DNA of 64,000 nt from Maricaulis maris (GCF_036322705.1 NZ_AP027270.1:2481501-2545500), one strand, 5' to 3'. Numbered from the stretch's first letter, positions 47,884-55,335 are shown. The notes: generated from the letters alone by a model not told the origin. Numbers and translations are program-made.

Positions 47884-48380
47884 GCGGCACTCCCGAGGGT
47901 GACGGCCCGGCGATGGTGGGCGTGGCAAATGGCGATTGCAAGCGCGTCGGCGGCGTCAGCGGTTGCTTTGGTGCCGGGCAGAAGGACGCCGACCATGGCG
48001 GCGATCTGTGCCTTGTCCGCCGCACCGGTTCCGACCACGGACTTTTTAACGAGGCGTGCCGCATACTCGGCGACCGGCAAGCCGGCTTGAGCCGGCGCCA
48101 GCAGCGCCGCGGCACGGGCGTGTCCCAGTTTTAGGGCCGACGAGGCGTTGGCGGCCATGAAGGCCTCCTCGATGGCGGCCTCATCAGGTCGATGCTCGCG
48201 AACGAGCGCGCCCACAGCGTCAAAAATATGGATAAGCCGCTGGGAGAGAGGCGCGTTTGTCGGCGGGGTCACAACACCATGCCCGAGCGCACTGATCCGA
48301 CTGCCCTCGACCCGGATCATGCCCCAGCCCATTCGTCTGAGACCGGGATCAATCCCCAGAATTCGCACGGATAACGCCAT
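47880..48380 (-). CDS. ruvC: Holliday junction resolvase RuvC
   Basis: The 166-aa RNase H-fold nuclease shows the first catalytic aspartate in ILGIDPGLRRMGWG (Asp11), the glutamate in AIEEAFMAANASS, and the C-terminal DAADALAIAICHAHH. It cuts Holliday junctions after branch migration by RuvAB. The start at 48380 is followed by all motifs in normal spacing. A LexA-type box lies 46-60 bp upstream, and ruvC is the first gene of this block. Confidence 0.97.
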   Translation of the reverse strand: MALSVRILGIDPGLRRMGWGMIRVEGSRISALGHGVVTPPTNAPLSQRLIHIFDAVGALVREHRPDEAAIEEAFMAANASSALKLGHARAAALLAPAQAGLPVAEYAARLVKKSVVGTGAADKAQIAAMVGVLLPGTKATADAADALAIAICHAHHRRAVTLGSAA

Positions 48381-48425
48381 TCAACCCTCCCGGTCCGGAT
48401 CTACATAGCACCAGCTGCGCGGTTG

Positions 48426-48440
48426 GAACAAGACGAGAAC
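48426..48440. promoter_or_regulatory. LexA/SOS box upstream of ruvC
   Basis: GAAC at 48426-48429 and GAAC at 48437-48440 are separated by 7 bp; on the minus strand this reads GTTC-N7-GTTC, the established LexA-binding direct repeat in Alphaproteobacteria. It lies 46-60 bp before the ruvC start. Control of the ruvCAB block by LexA is inferred from this perfect match. Confidence 0.78.
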
Positions 48441-48479
48441 GACATCGGGGACAGCCTATACCAAGCCCACCTGTCAGCC

Positions 48480-48529
48480 ATGAGAATGGATTGCATTGTC
48501 ACAATATACCATCTGCACATCATTCTCAT
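48480..48529. promoter_or_regulatory. Long-spaced inverted repeat, possible operator pair
   Basis: ATGAGAATG at 48480-48488 and its exact reverse complement CATTCTCAT at 48521-48529 are 32 bp apart. Each arm resembles half of a Fur-type iron box (ATGAGAATGAT-like), so this could be two oppositely facing operator half-sites. It lies in the AT-rich region between ruvC and the repeat-protein genes. The regulator is a guess. Confidence 0.4.
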
Positions 48530-48696
48530 AGTCATAGCTAATAAGAATTACTCTCAATATCTCCCGCAACCCGCTGATTAAAAAGCGAAAAAAAATAGCC
48601 CGAATTGTTTGCCAGTCATCCGACCGCCGCATAAGCTAAACGTAATTCTGGCAGAGCTACATTGTGTAGCGCGCATTCTAAGGGGGAATTTGACAC

Positions 48697-49038
48697 ATGG
48701 CCAAAAAAGGCAAGCTGAGCCGCCGCTCCTTCCTGACCCGCGTCGCGGGCGGAACGATTGCTGCAGGTGCTGTGGCAACGGTCGCTGGCGCGGCAGTCAT
48801 TCAGCGGAACTCGGACGCAGACCCGGCCGATAGCGGCGGTCGCGCCCGTACGGGCAACACGGATAGCGATCCGAACGATTACGCGAACCACGGCGTTCGC
48901 CGCACCGGTCGCACTGACAGCGACAGCGGCTCCTGCGCCGACCAGGCGGGTTATGGCCGCGGCAACACCGGCTACACCGACAGCGACAGCTCCGGCTGTT
49001 CCGACCCCGGTGGTCGTGGTCGCGGACCGAGCCTCTAA
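48697..49038 (+). CDS. Tat-exported TDSD-repeat protein A (shortest paralog)
   Basis: The 113-aa protein starts with a Tat signal: GKLSRRSFLTRVAG (residues 5-18) followed by a moderately hydrophobic Ala/Gly stretch to about residue 35, with a possible cleavage site near AAVIQ. The mature part is hydrophilic and holds three repeats beginning with TDSD at residues 55, 73 and 94, each followed by a Gly-Arg-rich stretch, plus a degenerate Asp-rich lead-in. Two cysteines (80 and 101) lie at equivalent places inside the second and third repeats. It is the first of three tandem paralogs. I recognise no family beyond the signal peptide. Confidence 0.82.
   Translation: MAKKGKLSRRSFLTRVAGGTIAAGAVATVAGAAVIQRNSDADPADSGGRARTGNTDSDPNDYANHGVRRTGRTDSDSGSCADQAGYGRGNTGYTDSDSSGCSDPGGRGRGPSL
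48850..49026 (+). repeat. Three TDSD repeats of paralog A
   Basis: About 54-63 bp per unit, encoding TGNTDSDPNDYANHG, TGRTDSDSGSCADQAGYGRG and TGYTDSDSSGCSDPGGRGRG. The first unit is degenerate. Units align with those of the two neighbouring genes. Confidence 0.85.
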
Positions 49039-49046
49039 GACTTCAG

Positions 49047-49070
49047 CGACGGCGCCTTCGGGCGCCGTCG
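49047..49070 (+). other. Perfect hairpin with TTCG tetraloop between paralogs A and B
   Basis: Arms 49047-49056 and 49061-49070 form a perfect 10-bp GC-rich stem closed by TTCG, a very stable RNA tetraloop. No T-run follows, so it is more likely an mRNA-stability element or partial terminator 8 bp after the first gene than a full intrinsic terminator. Confidence 0.7.
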
Positions 49071-49096
49071 TCATATCTCGAGCGTGAGGGACGACA

Positions 49097-49117
49097 GGTA
49101 ATTCTTGGGGGATTACC
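49097..49117. promoter_or_regulatory. Inverted repeat in the leader of paralog B
   Basis: GGTAAT (49097-49102) and ATTACC (49112-49117) are separated by 9 bp including a G-run. It lies 23-43 bp before the ATG at 49140 and may be a small operator or leader hairpin for the second repeat gene. Confidence 0.35.
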
Positions 49118-49139
49118 GACACGACTATGAGGTAGTTAC

Positions 49140-49700
49140 ATGGCCAAAAAGGGCAAACTCAGCCGGCGCTCCTTTCTGACTCGCGTCGCGGGAACCGCGA
49201 TTGCGACCGGCGCAGCCGCCACTGTCACGGGCGGCGCTATCGCCCAGAACTATACGGGCCGAACAGATAGCGACACAGGCAGCTATGCAGACCGCAGCGG
49301 CTATGGCCGCACGGGCGCAACAGATAGCGATTCAGGCCGCAATTCGGACCGCGCCGGCTATGGCCGGGGCAGCACAGGCGTGACCGACAGCGACACCGGC
49401 TCCTATGCAGACCGGGCTGGCAATGGTCGCGGGCGCTCGGGCATCACTGACAGCGACACGGGCACATATTCCGATCCAGCCGGCAATGGCCGCGGACGCC
49501 GCACCACGGGTATCACCGACAGCGATACCGGCTCCTATGCCGATGCCGTCGGCAATGGGCGCGGGCGTTCCGGCATTACCGACAGCGATACCGGCGCCTA
49601 TGCCGACCCGGCCGGCAATGGCCGTGGTCGTCGCTCATGCACAGACAGCGACACCGGTGCCTATGCTGACGCCGTAGGCCGTGGCGATCGCTGCCGCTGA
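49140..49700 (+). CDS. Tat-exported TDSD-repeat protein B
   Basis: The 186-aa paralog has the same Tat start as A (MAKKGKLSRRSFLTRVAG, residues 1-18) and a predicted cleavage site near GAIA-Q (about residue 36). The mature protein is seven repeats with TDSD at residues 42, 61, 82, 103, 127, 147 and 168; the usual unit is TDSDTGxYAD-x-x-G-x-GRGR. The last unit differs: it is bounded by Cys167 and Cys185 and ends the protein. There is almost no hydrophobic residue and no lysine after the signal. GAGGT lies 6 nt before the ATG. The regular Asp spacing suggests metal, perhaps calcium, binding, which is inference. No known family is recognised. Confidence 0.85.
   Translation: MAKKGKLSRRSFLTRVAGTAIATGAAATVTGGAIAQNYTGRTDSDTGSYADRSGYGRTGATDSDSGRNSDRAGYGRGSTGVTDSDTGSYADRAGNGRGRSGITDSDTGTYSDPAGNGRGRRTTGITDSDTGSYADAVGNGRGRSGITDSDTGAYADPAGNGRGRRSCTDSDTGAYADAVGRGDRCR
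49254..49697 (+). repeat. Seven TDSD repeats of paralog B
   Basis: Units of 57-72 bp (mostly 63) encode the consensus G-[ATIV]-T-D-S-D-T-G-x-Y-A-D-x-x-G-x-G-R-G. Synonymous differences between units show they are not a very recent expansion. The last unit is the Cys-flanked cap. Confidence 0.9.
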
Positions 49701-49758
49701 CACCAGGCCCGATAGTCGGTCGTCTCGGCCGACATCGCCCCTGCACATGGAGGCCTGA

Positions 49759-50322
49759 ATGGCCCAACGCGGAAAACTCTCCCGTCGTTCTTTTTTGACC
49801 CGGGTCGCCGGCGCGGCGGTTGTGACCGGCGCTGCCGGCACAGTCGCCGGGTGCGCGACAACCGGCTACACTGATAGTGATATTGGTCGCTATGCGGACC
49901 CGACCGGTGCCGGCCGCGGCGGCAGCGGCGGATATGGCAGTACCGGCGCGACCGACAGTGATACCGGTCGCTATGCCGACCCCGTCGGCAACGGGCGTGG
50001 CGGCGGCTATACCGATGCTGATTCCGGTCGCTATGCCGACCCGGTCGGCGGTGGACGCGGCGGCGGCATCACCGATGCTGATACTGGGGCCTACTCTGAC
50101 CCGGCCGGGCGCGGCCGCGGCAGCTCTGGCATTACGGACAGCGACACCGGATCCTACTCCGACCCTGTCGGGCGCGGCCGCGGTGGTAGCCGCCGAGGCG
50201 CAACGGATAGTGACAGTGGCCGCTATGCGGACCCGGTTGGCGGGGGGCGCGGCAGCCGGTCCTGCACCGACAGCGATACCGGCAGCTATGCCGATCCCGT
50301 CGGTGGCGGCCGGCGCTGCTGA
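49759..50322 (+). CDS. Tat-exported TDSD-repeat lipoprotein C
   Basis: The 187-aa paralog begins MAQRGKLSRRSFLTRVAG and ends its signal with a lipobox VAGC (Cys32), so it is predicted to be a Tat-exported lipoprotein, unlike B. Seven repeats start at residues 38, 65, 85, 105, 126, 149 and 170, most reading TDSDTGRYADPVGxGRGG; two carry TDAD. The last unit is bounded by Cys169 and Cys187 and is almost the same as the terminal unit of B. GGAGG lies 5 nt before the ATG. An intrinsic terminator follows at 50355-50384. Function unknown; the lipid anchor may tether the family to the membrane. Confidence 0.85.
   Translation: MAQRGKLSRRSFLTRVAGAAVVTGAAGTVAGCATTGYTDSDIGRYADPTGAGRGGSGGYGSTGATDSDTGRYADPVGNGRGGGYTDADSGRYADPVGGGRGGGITDADTGAYSDPAGRGRGSSGITDSDTGSYSDPVGRGRGGSRRGATDSDSGRYADPVGGGRGSRSCTDSDTGSYADPVGGGRRC
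49864..50319 (+). repeat. Seven TDSD repeats of paralog C
   Basis: Units of 60-81 bp encode the same consensus as in paralog B but are Pro-Val-richer (YADPVGxGRGG). The first unit has a longer Gly/Ser linker. The terminal unit is Cys-flanked. Confidence 0.9.
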
Positions 50323-50354
50323 GCCTCACCCGCCGGCGCGGTTCCAGACTGAAC

Positions 50355-50384
50355 AAACCCCTGCGACCCGTCGTGGGGGTTTTT
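50355..50384 (+). terminator. Intrinsic terminator after the repeat-protein genes
   Basis: A stem pairs 50355-50366 with 50371-50382 (two G-T pairs) and ends in five T at 50380-50384. It lies 33 bp after the stop of paralog C and should separate that transcript from the oxygenase gene. Confidence 0.85.
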
Positions 50385-50475
50385 CATCGACCATGTGCAG
50401 TTGAGCACGCTCGGACAGGCGACAAGCCGCCCCTGTCTCGCTAACGTTTCCAGTACACTAGGGGAGAGACACCAC

Positions 50476-51660
50476 ATGACTGAACCGCTCTGGCTGACCG
50501 ATCCATTTCGCGCAATGATCGACCCGATCGACCGCGAGACCTTCTTTCGGGACTACCACGAGAAAAAGCCGCTGATCGTCCATCGCGAGGATCCGTCCCG
50601 GTATGCGGGCCTGCTGTCCATCGCCCGGATCGACGACATCGTTTCCAGCATCGACCTGCGTGAGGGATCGCTTGACATGGCTCGCTCGGAGCCGCCGGTT
50701 CAGCGCGAGGACTACATGTTCGACACAGGCTATGTCGATCGTGGCGGTGTGGCCAACCAGTATCGCCAGGGCGCGACCATTATCCTTCCCCAACTGCACA
50801 TGGTGGACGCCACACTTGGCGAGTTCTGTCGCTCCGTGGAGTCGATCCTGAGCTGTCATGTCCAGACCAATATCTACCTCACGCCGCCGGACAATCAGGG
50901 TTTCAATACCCACTATGATGACCACGATGTCTTCGTGATGCAGATAGAAGGCGAGAAGCTCTGGCGTTTCTACGCAACCCCGGTCGAGAACCCCTACCGA
51001 GGAGAAGGTTTCCGCCCCGAGGCCCACGAAGCCGGAGAGCCGGTCGCTGAATTCGTCCTGAAGGCAGGTGAGTGCATCTATGTCCCGCGCGGCCTCATGC
51101 ATGATGCCCAGACCCACGGGACCGAGGCCTCGCTCCACATCACCCTGGGCCTGATCGTCAAGACCTGGGCCGATCTCATGCTGGAAGCGGTCTCGGAAGT
51201 CGCCTTGCGCACGCCCGCCATGCGCCGCTCACTGCCCACCGGCTTTGCCCAGCCCGACTTTGACCGGGCTGACGCGGCCGCGCAGTTCAAGGCGCTCACT
51301 GATACGCTCGCTCAGGAAATGAGCCTCGACGGCGCCATGGACTTCTTTGTCGACAGTTTCATCCGCTCCCGCGTGCCCAACACGCGCGGCACGATCAGCA
51401 GTTATCGTGCAGCGTCGAGCCCGGATCAGGCCTTCCGCCTGCGTCCCTTCGTGCCATGGCGCTTTGCTGGCGATGACAAGGAGAACGTCCTCATCACGGC
51501 TGGTGGTGAAGTCCGTTTTCCGGCCGAGGCGGAAGCCGGCCTTCATACGCTGCTTGATGGCGGCACCGTGACCGCGGCCAGCTTTGTCGGTCAGGACGAG
51601 GCCGCGGCGGTAGAAACCCTCGGCAAGCTGCATGCCTTCGGTCTTGTGGTCCCGGTCTGA
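50476..51660 (+). CDS. JmjC/cupin-4 2-oxoglutarate oxygenase (ribosomal-oxygenase-like)
   Basis: The 394-aa protein has a cupin-4/JmjC core with the iron ligands HYD at residues 146-148 and the distal histidine in PRGLMHDA (His209). A helical region and a winged-helix-like C-terminus (GEVRFPAEAEAGLHTLLDG onward) give the architecture of YcfD/RoxA and NO66/MINA53, which hydroxylate ribosomal protein residues. ATG 50476 follows GGGGAGAG; the open frame upstream is not conserved. It lies 154 bp after the repeat-protein genes with a terminator between. The known family role is ribosomal protein hydroxylation; modification of the Asp/Arg-rich neighbours is a hypothesis. Confidence 0.88.
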   Translation: MTEPLWLTDPFRAMIDPIDRETFFRDYHEKKPLIVHREDPSRYAGLLSIARIDDIVSSIDLREGSLDMARSEPPVQREDYMFDTGYVDRGGVANQYRQGATIILPQLHMVDATLGEFCRSVESILSCHVQTNIYLTPPDNQGFNTHYDDHDVFVMQIEGEKLWRFYATPVENPYRGEGFRPEAHEAGEPVAEFVLKAGECIYVPRGLMHDAQTHGTEASLHITLGLIVKTWADLMLEAVSEVALRTPAMRRSLPTGFAQPDFDRADAAAQFKALTDTLAQEMSLDGAMDFFVDSFIRSRVPNTRGTISSYRAASSPDQAFRLRPFVPWRFAGDDKENVLITAGGEVRFPAEAEAGLHTLLDGGTVTAASFVGQDEAAAVETLGKLHAFGLVVPV

Positions 51661-51696
51661 GCGACCGACCACACCATCTCAACAACACGCATACCA

Positions 51697-51736
51697 AAAG
51701 AAAGCGGCCCGGTCATACCGGGCCGCTCGCTCTTTT
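51697..51736. terminator. Bidirectional terminator between oxygenase gene and tkt
   Basis: A perfect 11-bp stem (arms 51703-51713 and 51717-51727) with a 3-nt loop has AAAAGAA on its left and a CTCTTTT stretch on its right. It lies between two convergent genes and can act on both strands. Confidence 0.8.
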
Positions 51737-51770
51737 CTGGATACGCTGAAACGGCGGCCTGAGGAACGCT

Positions 51771-53753
51771 CTAGCCGAGCAGAGCGTCGGCCTGGGCGAC
51801 GATGGCCTCGGCGGTGATCCCGAAATGGTCATAGAGCACCTCGGCCGGCGCACTGGCGCCAAACCCCGTCATGCCAACAAAGCCACCCTTGCGCCCGATA
51901 ATCTCGTCCCAACCAAACCGCAGGGCCGCCTCACAGGCGATGATCGGGGTGCCGGTCGGGAACAGGCTTTCAAAATAGGCATCACCCTGCTCGAGCAACA
52001 ATTCCAGACACGGTGCCGAAACCACCCGAACCGAAAACCCCTTGGCCCGCAGGGTTGCCGCAGCGTCGACCGCCAGACTGACCTCGGAACCGGTCGCGAC
52101 GAGAACGATATCAGCGGCTCCATCGCTCTCTTGCAGCGTATAAGCGCCACGAGCCGAGCGGTTTTCGCTGCCGTCATCATCGCGCAGGAAAGCCAGTTTC
52201 TGACGCGACAGGGCGAGGACCGACGGCCCGTCAATCCTGCGCAGCGCCAGATCCCAGGCTTCAGCCGTTTCCAGCGCGTCGGCCGGACGGAAGACATGCA
52301 TGTTGGGGATTGCCCGCAAGGAGGCCAGCGTCTCGACCGGCTGGTGGGTCGGACCATCCTCGCCCAGACCGATCGAGTCATGGGTCATCACATAGATGAC
52401 CGGTTGCTGCATCAACGACGAAAGACGCATCGACGGCCGGCAATAGTCAGCGAAGACGAGGAAGGTCGCAACGTGCGGACGGAAGCCGCCATGCAGCGAC
52501 ATGCCGTTGGCGCAGGCAGCCATGCCGTGCTCACGGACCCCGAAATGCAGATACTGGCCAGCATAGTCACCGGCCTTCACAACGCCGACATTCGGCGTTT
52601 TGGTCAGGTTCGAACCCGCGAGGTCGGCCGACCCCCCGGCGAGGCTCGGCCAGTCACCGATGATCGCGGCCAGGGTCTGGCCAGACGCCGCCCGGCTCGC
52701 CAGATCCGGCTTGTCGATGGCAACCTGGCGCCGCCAGGCATCCAGCGCAGCGAGCTCTTCCGGTCCCGGCTCGCCGGAAATACGGGCAACAAAGTCGTCG
52801 GCCTTGTCTGAACCGGCCAGTCGATCCTGCCAGGCCTGATGGGTATCTGCCGAGCCCGTAGCGCGCCAGGCATCGAGAATGTCTGCAGGCACCTCGAACG
52901 GTGCGGCATCCCAACCCAGCGCCGCGCGGGTACCGGCGATCTCCTCAGCCCCAAGCGGGGCCCCATGGCTGCCAGCGGTTCCCGCCTTGGTCGGTGCGCC
53001 GAAACCAATGGTCGTCCGGCACGCGATCAACACCGGCTTGTCCGAAGACCGAGCCGCCTGGAGGGCCGCGTCAATCGCGGCGTGATCATGCCCGTCAATT
53101 CGCGACACCGCCCAGCCGGCGGCCTCGAAACGCTTGAGAACATCAGTGCTTTCGGAGAGGTGGGTCGGGCCGTCGATCGAGATTTCGTTATCGTCCCAGA
53201 GCACGCATAGACGGTTGAGGCCGAGATGGCCGGCCAGCGAGATCGCCTCGTGGGAGATGCCTTCCTGGAGGTCACCGTCGGACGCGATCACCCAGGTGCG
53301 GTGATCGACCAGCTCGTCGCCGAAGTGTGCGTTCATCATGCGCTCGGCGAGCGCCATGCCGACGGACATCGAAATTCCCTGGCCAAGCGGACCGGTCGTC
53401 GCCTCGACACCCGGCGTATGACCATACTCCGGATGGCCTGCAGTCAGGCTGTCGAGTTGACGGAAATCCTTCAGCTCATCCATCGTCATGCCCTCGAAGC
53501 CCGTGAGGTGAAGGATGGAATAGAGCAACATCGAGCCGTGCCCGGCCGACAGCACAAAGCGGTCGCGATCGGCCCAACCGGGGGCCGCCGGATCGAACTT
53601 CATATGCTTGGCCCACAAGACCGTCGCCACATCGGCCATGCCCATCGGCATTCCGGGATGGCCGGAATTGGCCTTCTGGACCGCATCCATGGACAGGGCC
53701 CGAATGGCGTTTGCCATGCTGGACATCGAAACGGAGTTGGAAGGCGTGGTCAT
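51771..53753 (-). CDS. tkt: Transketolase
   Basis: The 660-aa thiamine-diphosphate enzyme shows GHPGMPMGMAD, the cofactor-binding ASDGDLQEGISHEA block, and the pyrimidine-domain blocks ending in HDSIGLGEDGPTHQP. It moves two-carbon units among sugar phosphates in the pentose phosphate pathway. Length is typical. It lies 28 bp after pgi, with the GC-rich terminator at 51697-51736 just downstream. The pair may supply hexose and pentose phosphates together. Confidence 0.97.
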   Translation of the reverse strand: MTTPSNSVSMSSMANAIRALSMDAVQKANSGHPGMPMGMADVATVLWAKHMKFDPAAPGWADRDRFVLSAGHGSMLLYSILHLTGFEGMTMDELKDFRQLDSLTAGHPEYGHTPGVEATTGPLGQGISMSVGMALAERMMNAHFGDELVDHRTWVIASDGDLQEGISHEAISLAGHLGLNRLCVLWDDNEISIDGPTHLSESTDVLKRFEAAGWAVSRIDGHDHAAIDAALQAARSSDKPVLIACRTTIGFGAPTKAGTAGSHGAPLGAEEIAGTRAALGWDAAPFEVPADILDAWRATGSADTHQAWQDRLAGSDKADDFVARISGEPGPEELAALDAWRRQVAIDKPDLASRAASGQTLAAIIGDWPSLAGGSADLAGSNLTKTPNVGVVKAGDYAGQYLHFGVREHGMAACANGMSLHGGFRPHVATFLVFADYCRPSMRLSSLMQQPVIYVMTHDSIGLGEDGPTHQPVETLASLRAIPNMHVFRPADALETAEAWDLALRRIDGPSVLALSRQKLAFLRDDDGSENRSARGAYTLQESDGAADIVLVATGSEVSLAVDAAATLRAKGFSVRVVSAPCLELLLEQGDAYFESLFPTGTPIIACEAALRFGWDEIIGRKGGFVGMTGFGASAPAEVLYDHFGITAEAIVAQADALLG

Positions 53754-53781
53754 GAGAGCGTCTCCATGGGCCGGGCAGTGG

Positions 53782-55335
53782 CTAGCCGGGGGTCAGACCG
53801 GTCCTTGCGAGCAAGGCTCGTGTCGAGGCGTCATAGCTGGATATATCGCCGTCCAAAATGCCTTTGGTCAGCACCTTGCCCAGCTCCACGCCCCACTGAT
53901 CGAAGGGATTGATGTCGTAGAGTACGCTTTCAACAAAAACCTTGTGTTCATGCAAGGCGATAAGCGCGCCCAGGCTGGCCGGGTTCAGATCATCGAGGAG
54001 CAGGGTTGCCGACGGACGACCACCCGGCATGGATTTGTGGCTGGCGAGTTCGGGCTCGACTGCCGGATCGACCTTGCGTCCATCCAGAAGGGCCGCACCC
54101 TGGGCCGCCATGTTCGCGGCCAGCGCCCGCTCGCGCGGATCATCGCTGGCGAAATGCCGGGCAATGCCGATGAAGTCGACCGGGACGACATCACCGCCCT
54201 GGTGCAGCCACTGGAAGAATGAGTGCTGGATCTCGGTGCCATTCCCACCCCAGACCAGCGCGCCGCCCGGCGTCTTGCCCGGCCTGCCGTCAACGGTCAC
54301 TGACTTGCCGAGCGATTCCATTTCCAGTTGCTGGAAATAATCCGCCAGCTTGCCCATCCGGGCCGAATAAGCGGCGACACAGCGGGCGGGATAGCCAAGG
54401 CCGATGCGGTTCCAGACATCGATCAGCCCCTTGAGGACCGGCATGTTGCGCTCCAGCGGTGCGGTCGCGAAATGGGTGTCCATCGCCTTGGCACCATCGC
54501 GGAAGGCCTGGAAGACATGCGGGCCGAGCCCGATCTCCAGGGCCAGACCGACCGCGCTCCATACCGAGTAGCGCCCGCCAACCCAGTCGGGGAAGTCAAA
54601 GACCAGGGTCGGGTCGATGCCGAACGCCTTGGCCTTTTCCGGCGCTGCCGAAGCGGCGGCAAAATGCGCGCCGGCGCGGTCGGCACCAACATGGCCGGCG
54701 AGCCAGTCGCGGGCGGCCTCACCCGACATGAGGGTTTCCTGGGTCGAGAAGGATTTTGATGCGATGATGAAGAGGATGGATGCCGGATCCGCGCCCGCAA
54801 CCGCATGCCTCAGATCACTCGGGTCGAGGCTGGCGACAAAGCGCAGCTCCGGCCCGCCCTCAGCCTGATCGGCCAGCGCATCTGCGACAAGGCGCGGCCC
54901 GAGATCCGAGCCGCCGATGCCGATATTCACGACCCGACCGATCCGCACGCCGGATGGGGCATAGGCACCGGAGCGAACCCGCTCGGCGAACTCACGGGTT
55001 TCAGCCTGGGTCCGTTTGACGAGAATTGCGGCATCGCTGCCCGCCAGATTGCCGCCCTCGCGATAGGCCATGTGCAGGGCCGGACGGTTTTCGGTAGCGT
55101 TCACAATTCCACCCGAAAGAAGCGAATCACGCTTGCTTTCAAGCCCACTTGCGCGCGCGTGCGAAAGCAGGGTTGCCAGCGCCTCGAGGTCAAGACGCTG
55201 CTTGGTCGCATCAAATTCAAGCCCGGCCGCGGTCAGGATTAGCGCCTCGTCGCGCCCGTCGCCCGCCTCGGCAAGCTCCCGCAGAGACAGGCCGGACAGG
55301 CGCTCGGCATGGGCCTTCAGTTCAATGTCGGACAC
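53782..55335 (-). CDS. pgi: Glucose-6-phosphate isomerase
   Basis: The 517-aa enzyme has the family blocks VNIGIGGSDLGP (about residue 141), the central GGRYSVWSAVGL, and the C-terminal HEHKVFVESVLYDINPFDQWGVELGK. It interconverts glucose-6-phosphate and fructose-6-phosphate. Gene order manC-yebC-AGE epimerase-pgi-tkt on the minus strand suggests a shared supply of mannose and hexose phosphates. Length is slightly short of the E. coli enzyme but typical for this class. Confidence 0.97.
   Translation of the reverse strand: MSDIELKAHAERLSGLSLRELAEAGDGRDEALILTAAGLEFDATKQRLDLEALATLLSHARASGLESKRDSLLSGGIVNATENRPALHMAYREGGNLAGSDAAILVKRTQAETREFAERVRSGAYAPSGVRIGRVVNIGIGGSDLGPRLVADALADQAEGGPELRFVASLDPSDLRHAVAGADPASILFIIASKSFSTQETLMSGEAARDWLAGHVGADRAGAHFAAASAAPEKAKAFGIDPTLVFDFPDWVGGRYSVWSAVGLALEIGLGPHVFQAFRDGAKAMDTHFATAPLERNMPVLKGLIDVWNRIGLGYPARCVAAYSARMGKLADYFQQLEMESLGKSVTVDGRPGKTPGGALVWGGNGTEIQHSFFQWLHQGGDVVPVDFIGIARHFASDDPRERALAANMAAQGAALLDGRKVDPAVEPELASHKSMPGGRPSATLLLDDLNPASLGALIALHEHKVFVESVLYDINPFDQWGVELGKVLTKGILDGDISSYDASTRALLARTGLTPG

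Larger units (their letters stand above)
48381..48696. other. 316-bp AT-rich divergent regulatory region
   Basis: No convincing coding frame lies here. The ruvC-proximal part holds the LexA-type box. The middle, about 48480-48600, is clearly AT-rich compared with the window and includes a 9-bp inverted repeat and a run of A residues (48587-48596). Near the first repeat gene there is a small hairpin (arms 48656-48660 and 48666-48670) and a ribosome binding site AGGGGGAA at about 48681-48688. The region must contain promoters for ruvC (leftward) and for the repeat-protein gene at 48697 (rightward). Confidence 0.7.

Noticed and set aside
48850-50319. Possible CRISPR array or RTX toxin repeats
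   Set aside because: The repeats are in-frame protein-coding units with synonymous variation, not identical repeats with unique spacers, and the units lack the GGxGxDxUx RTX nonapeptide.
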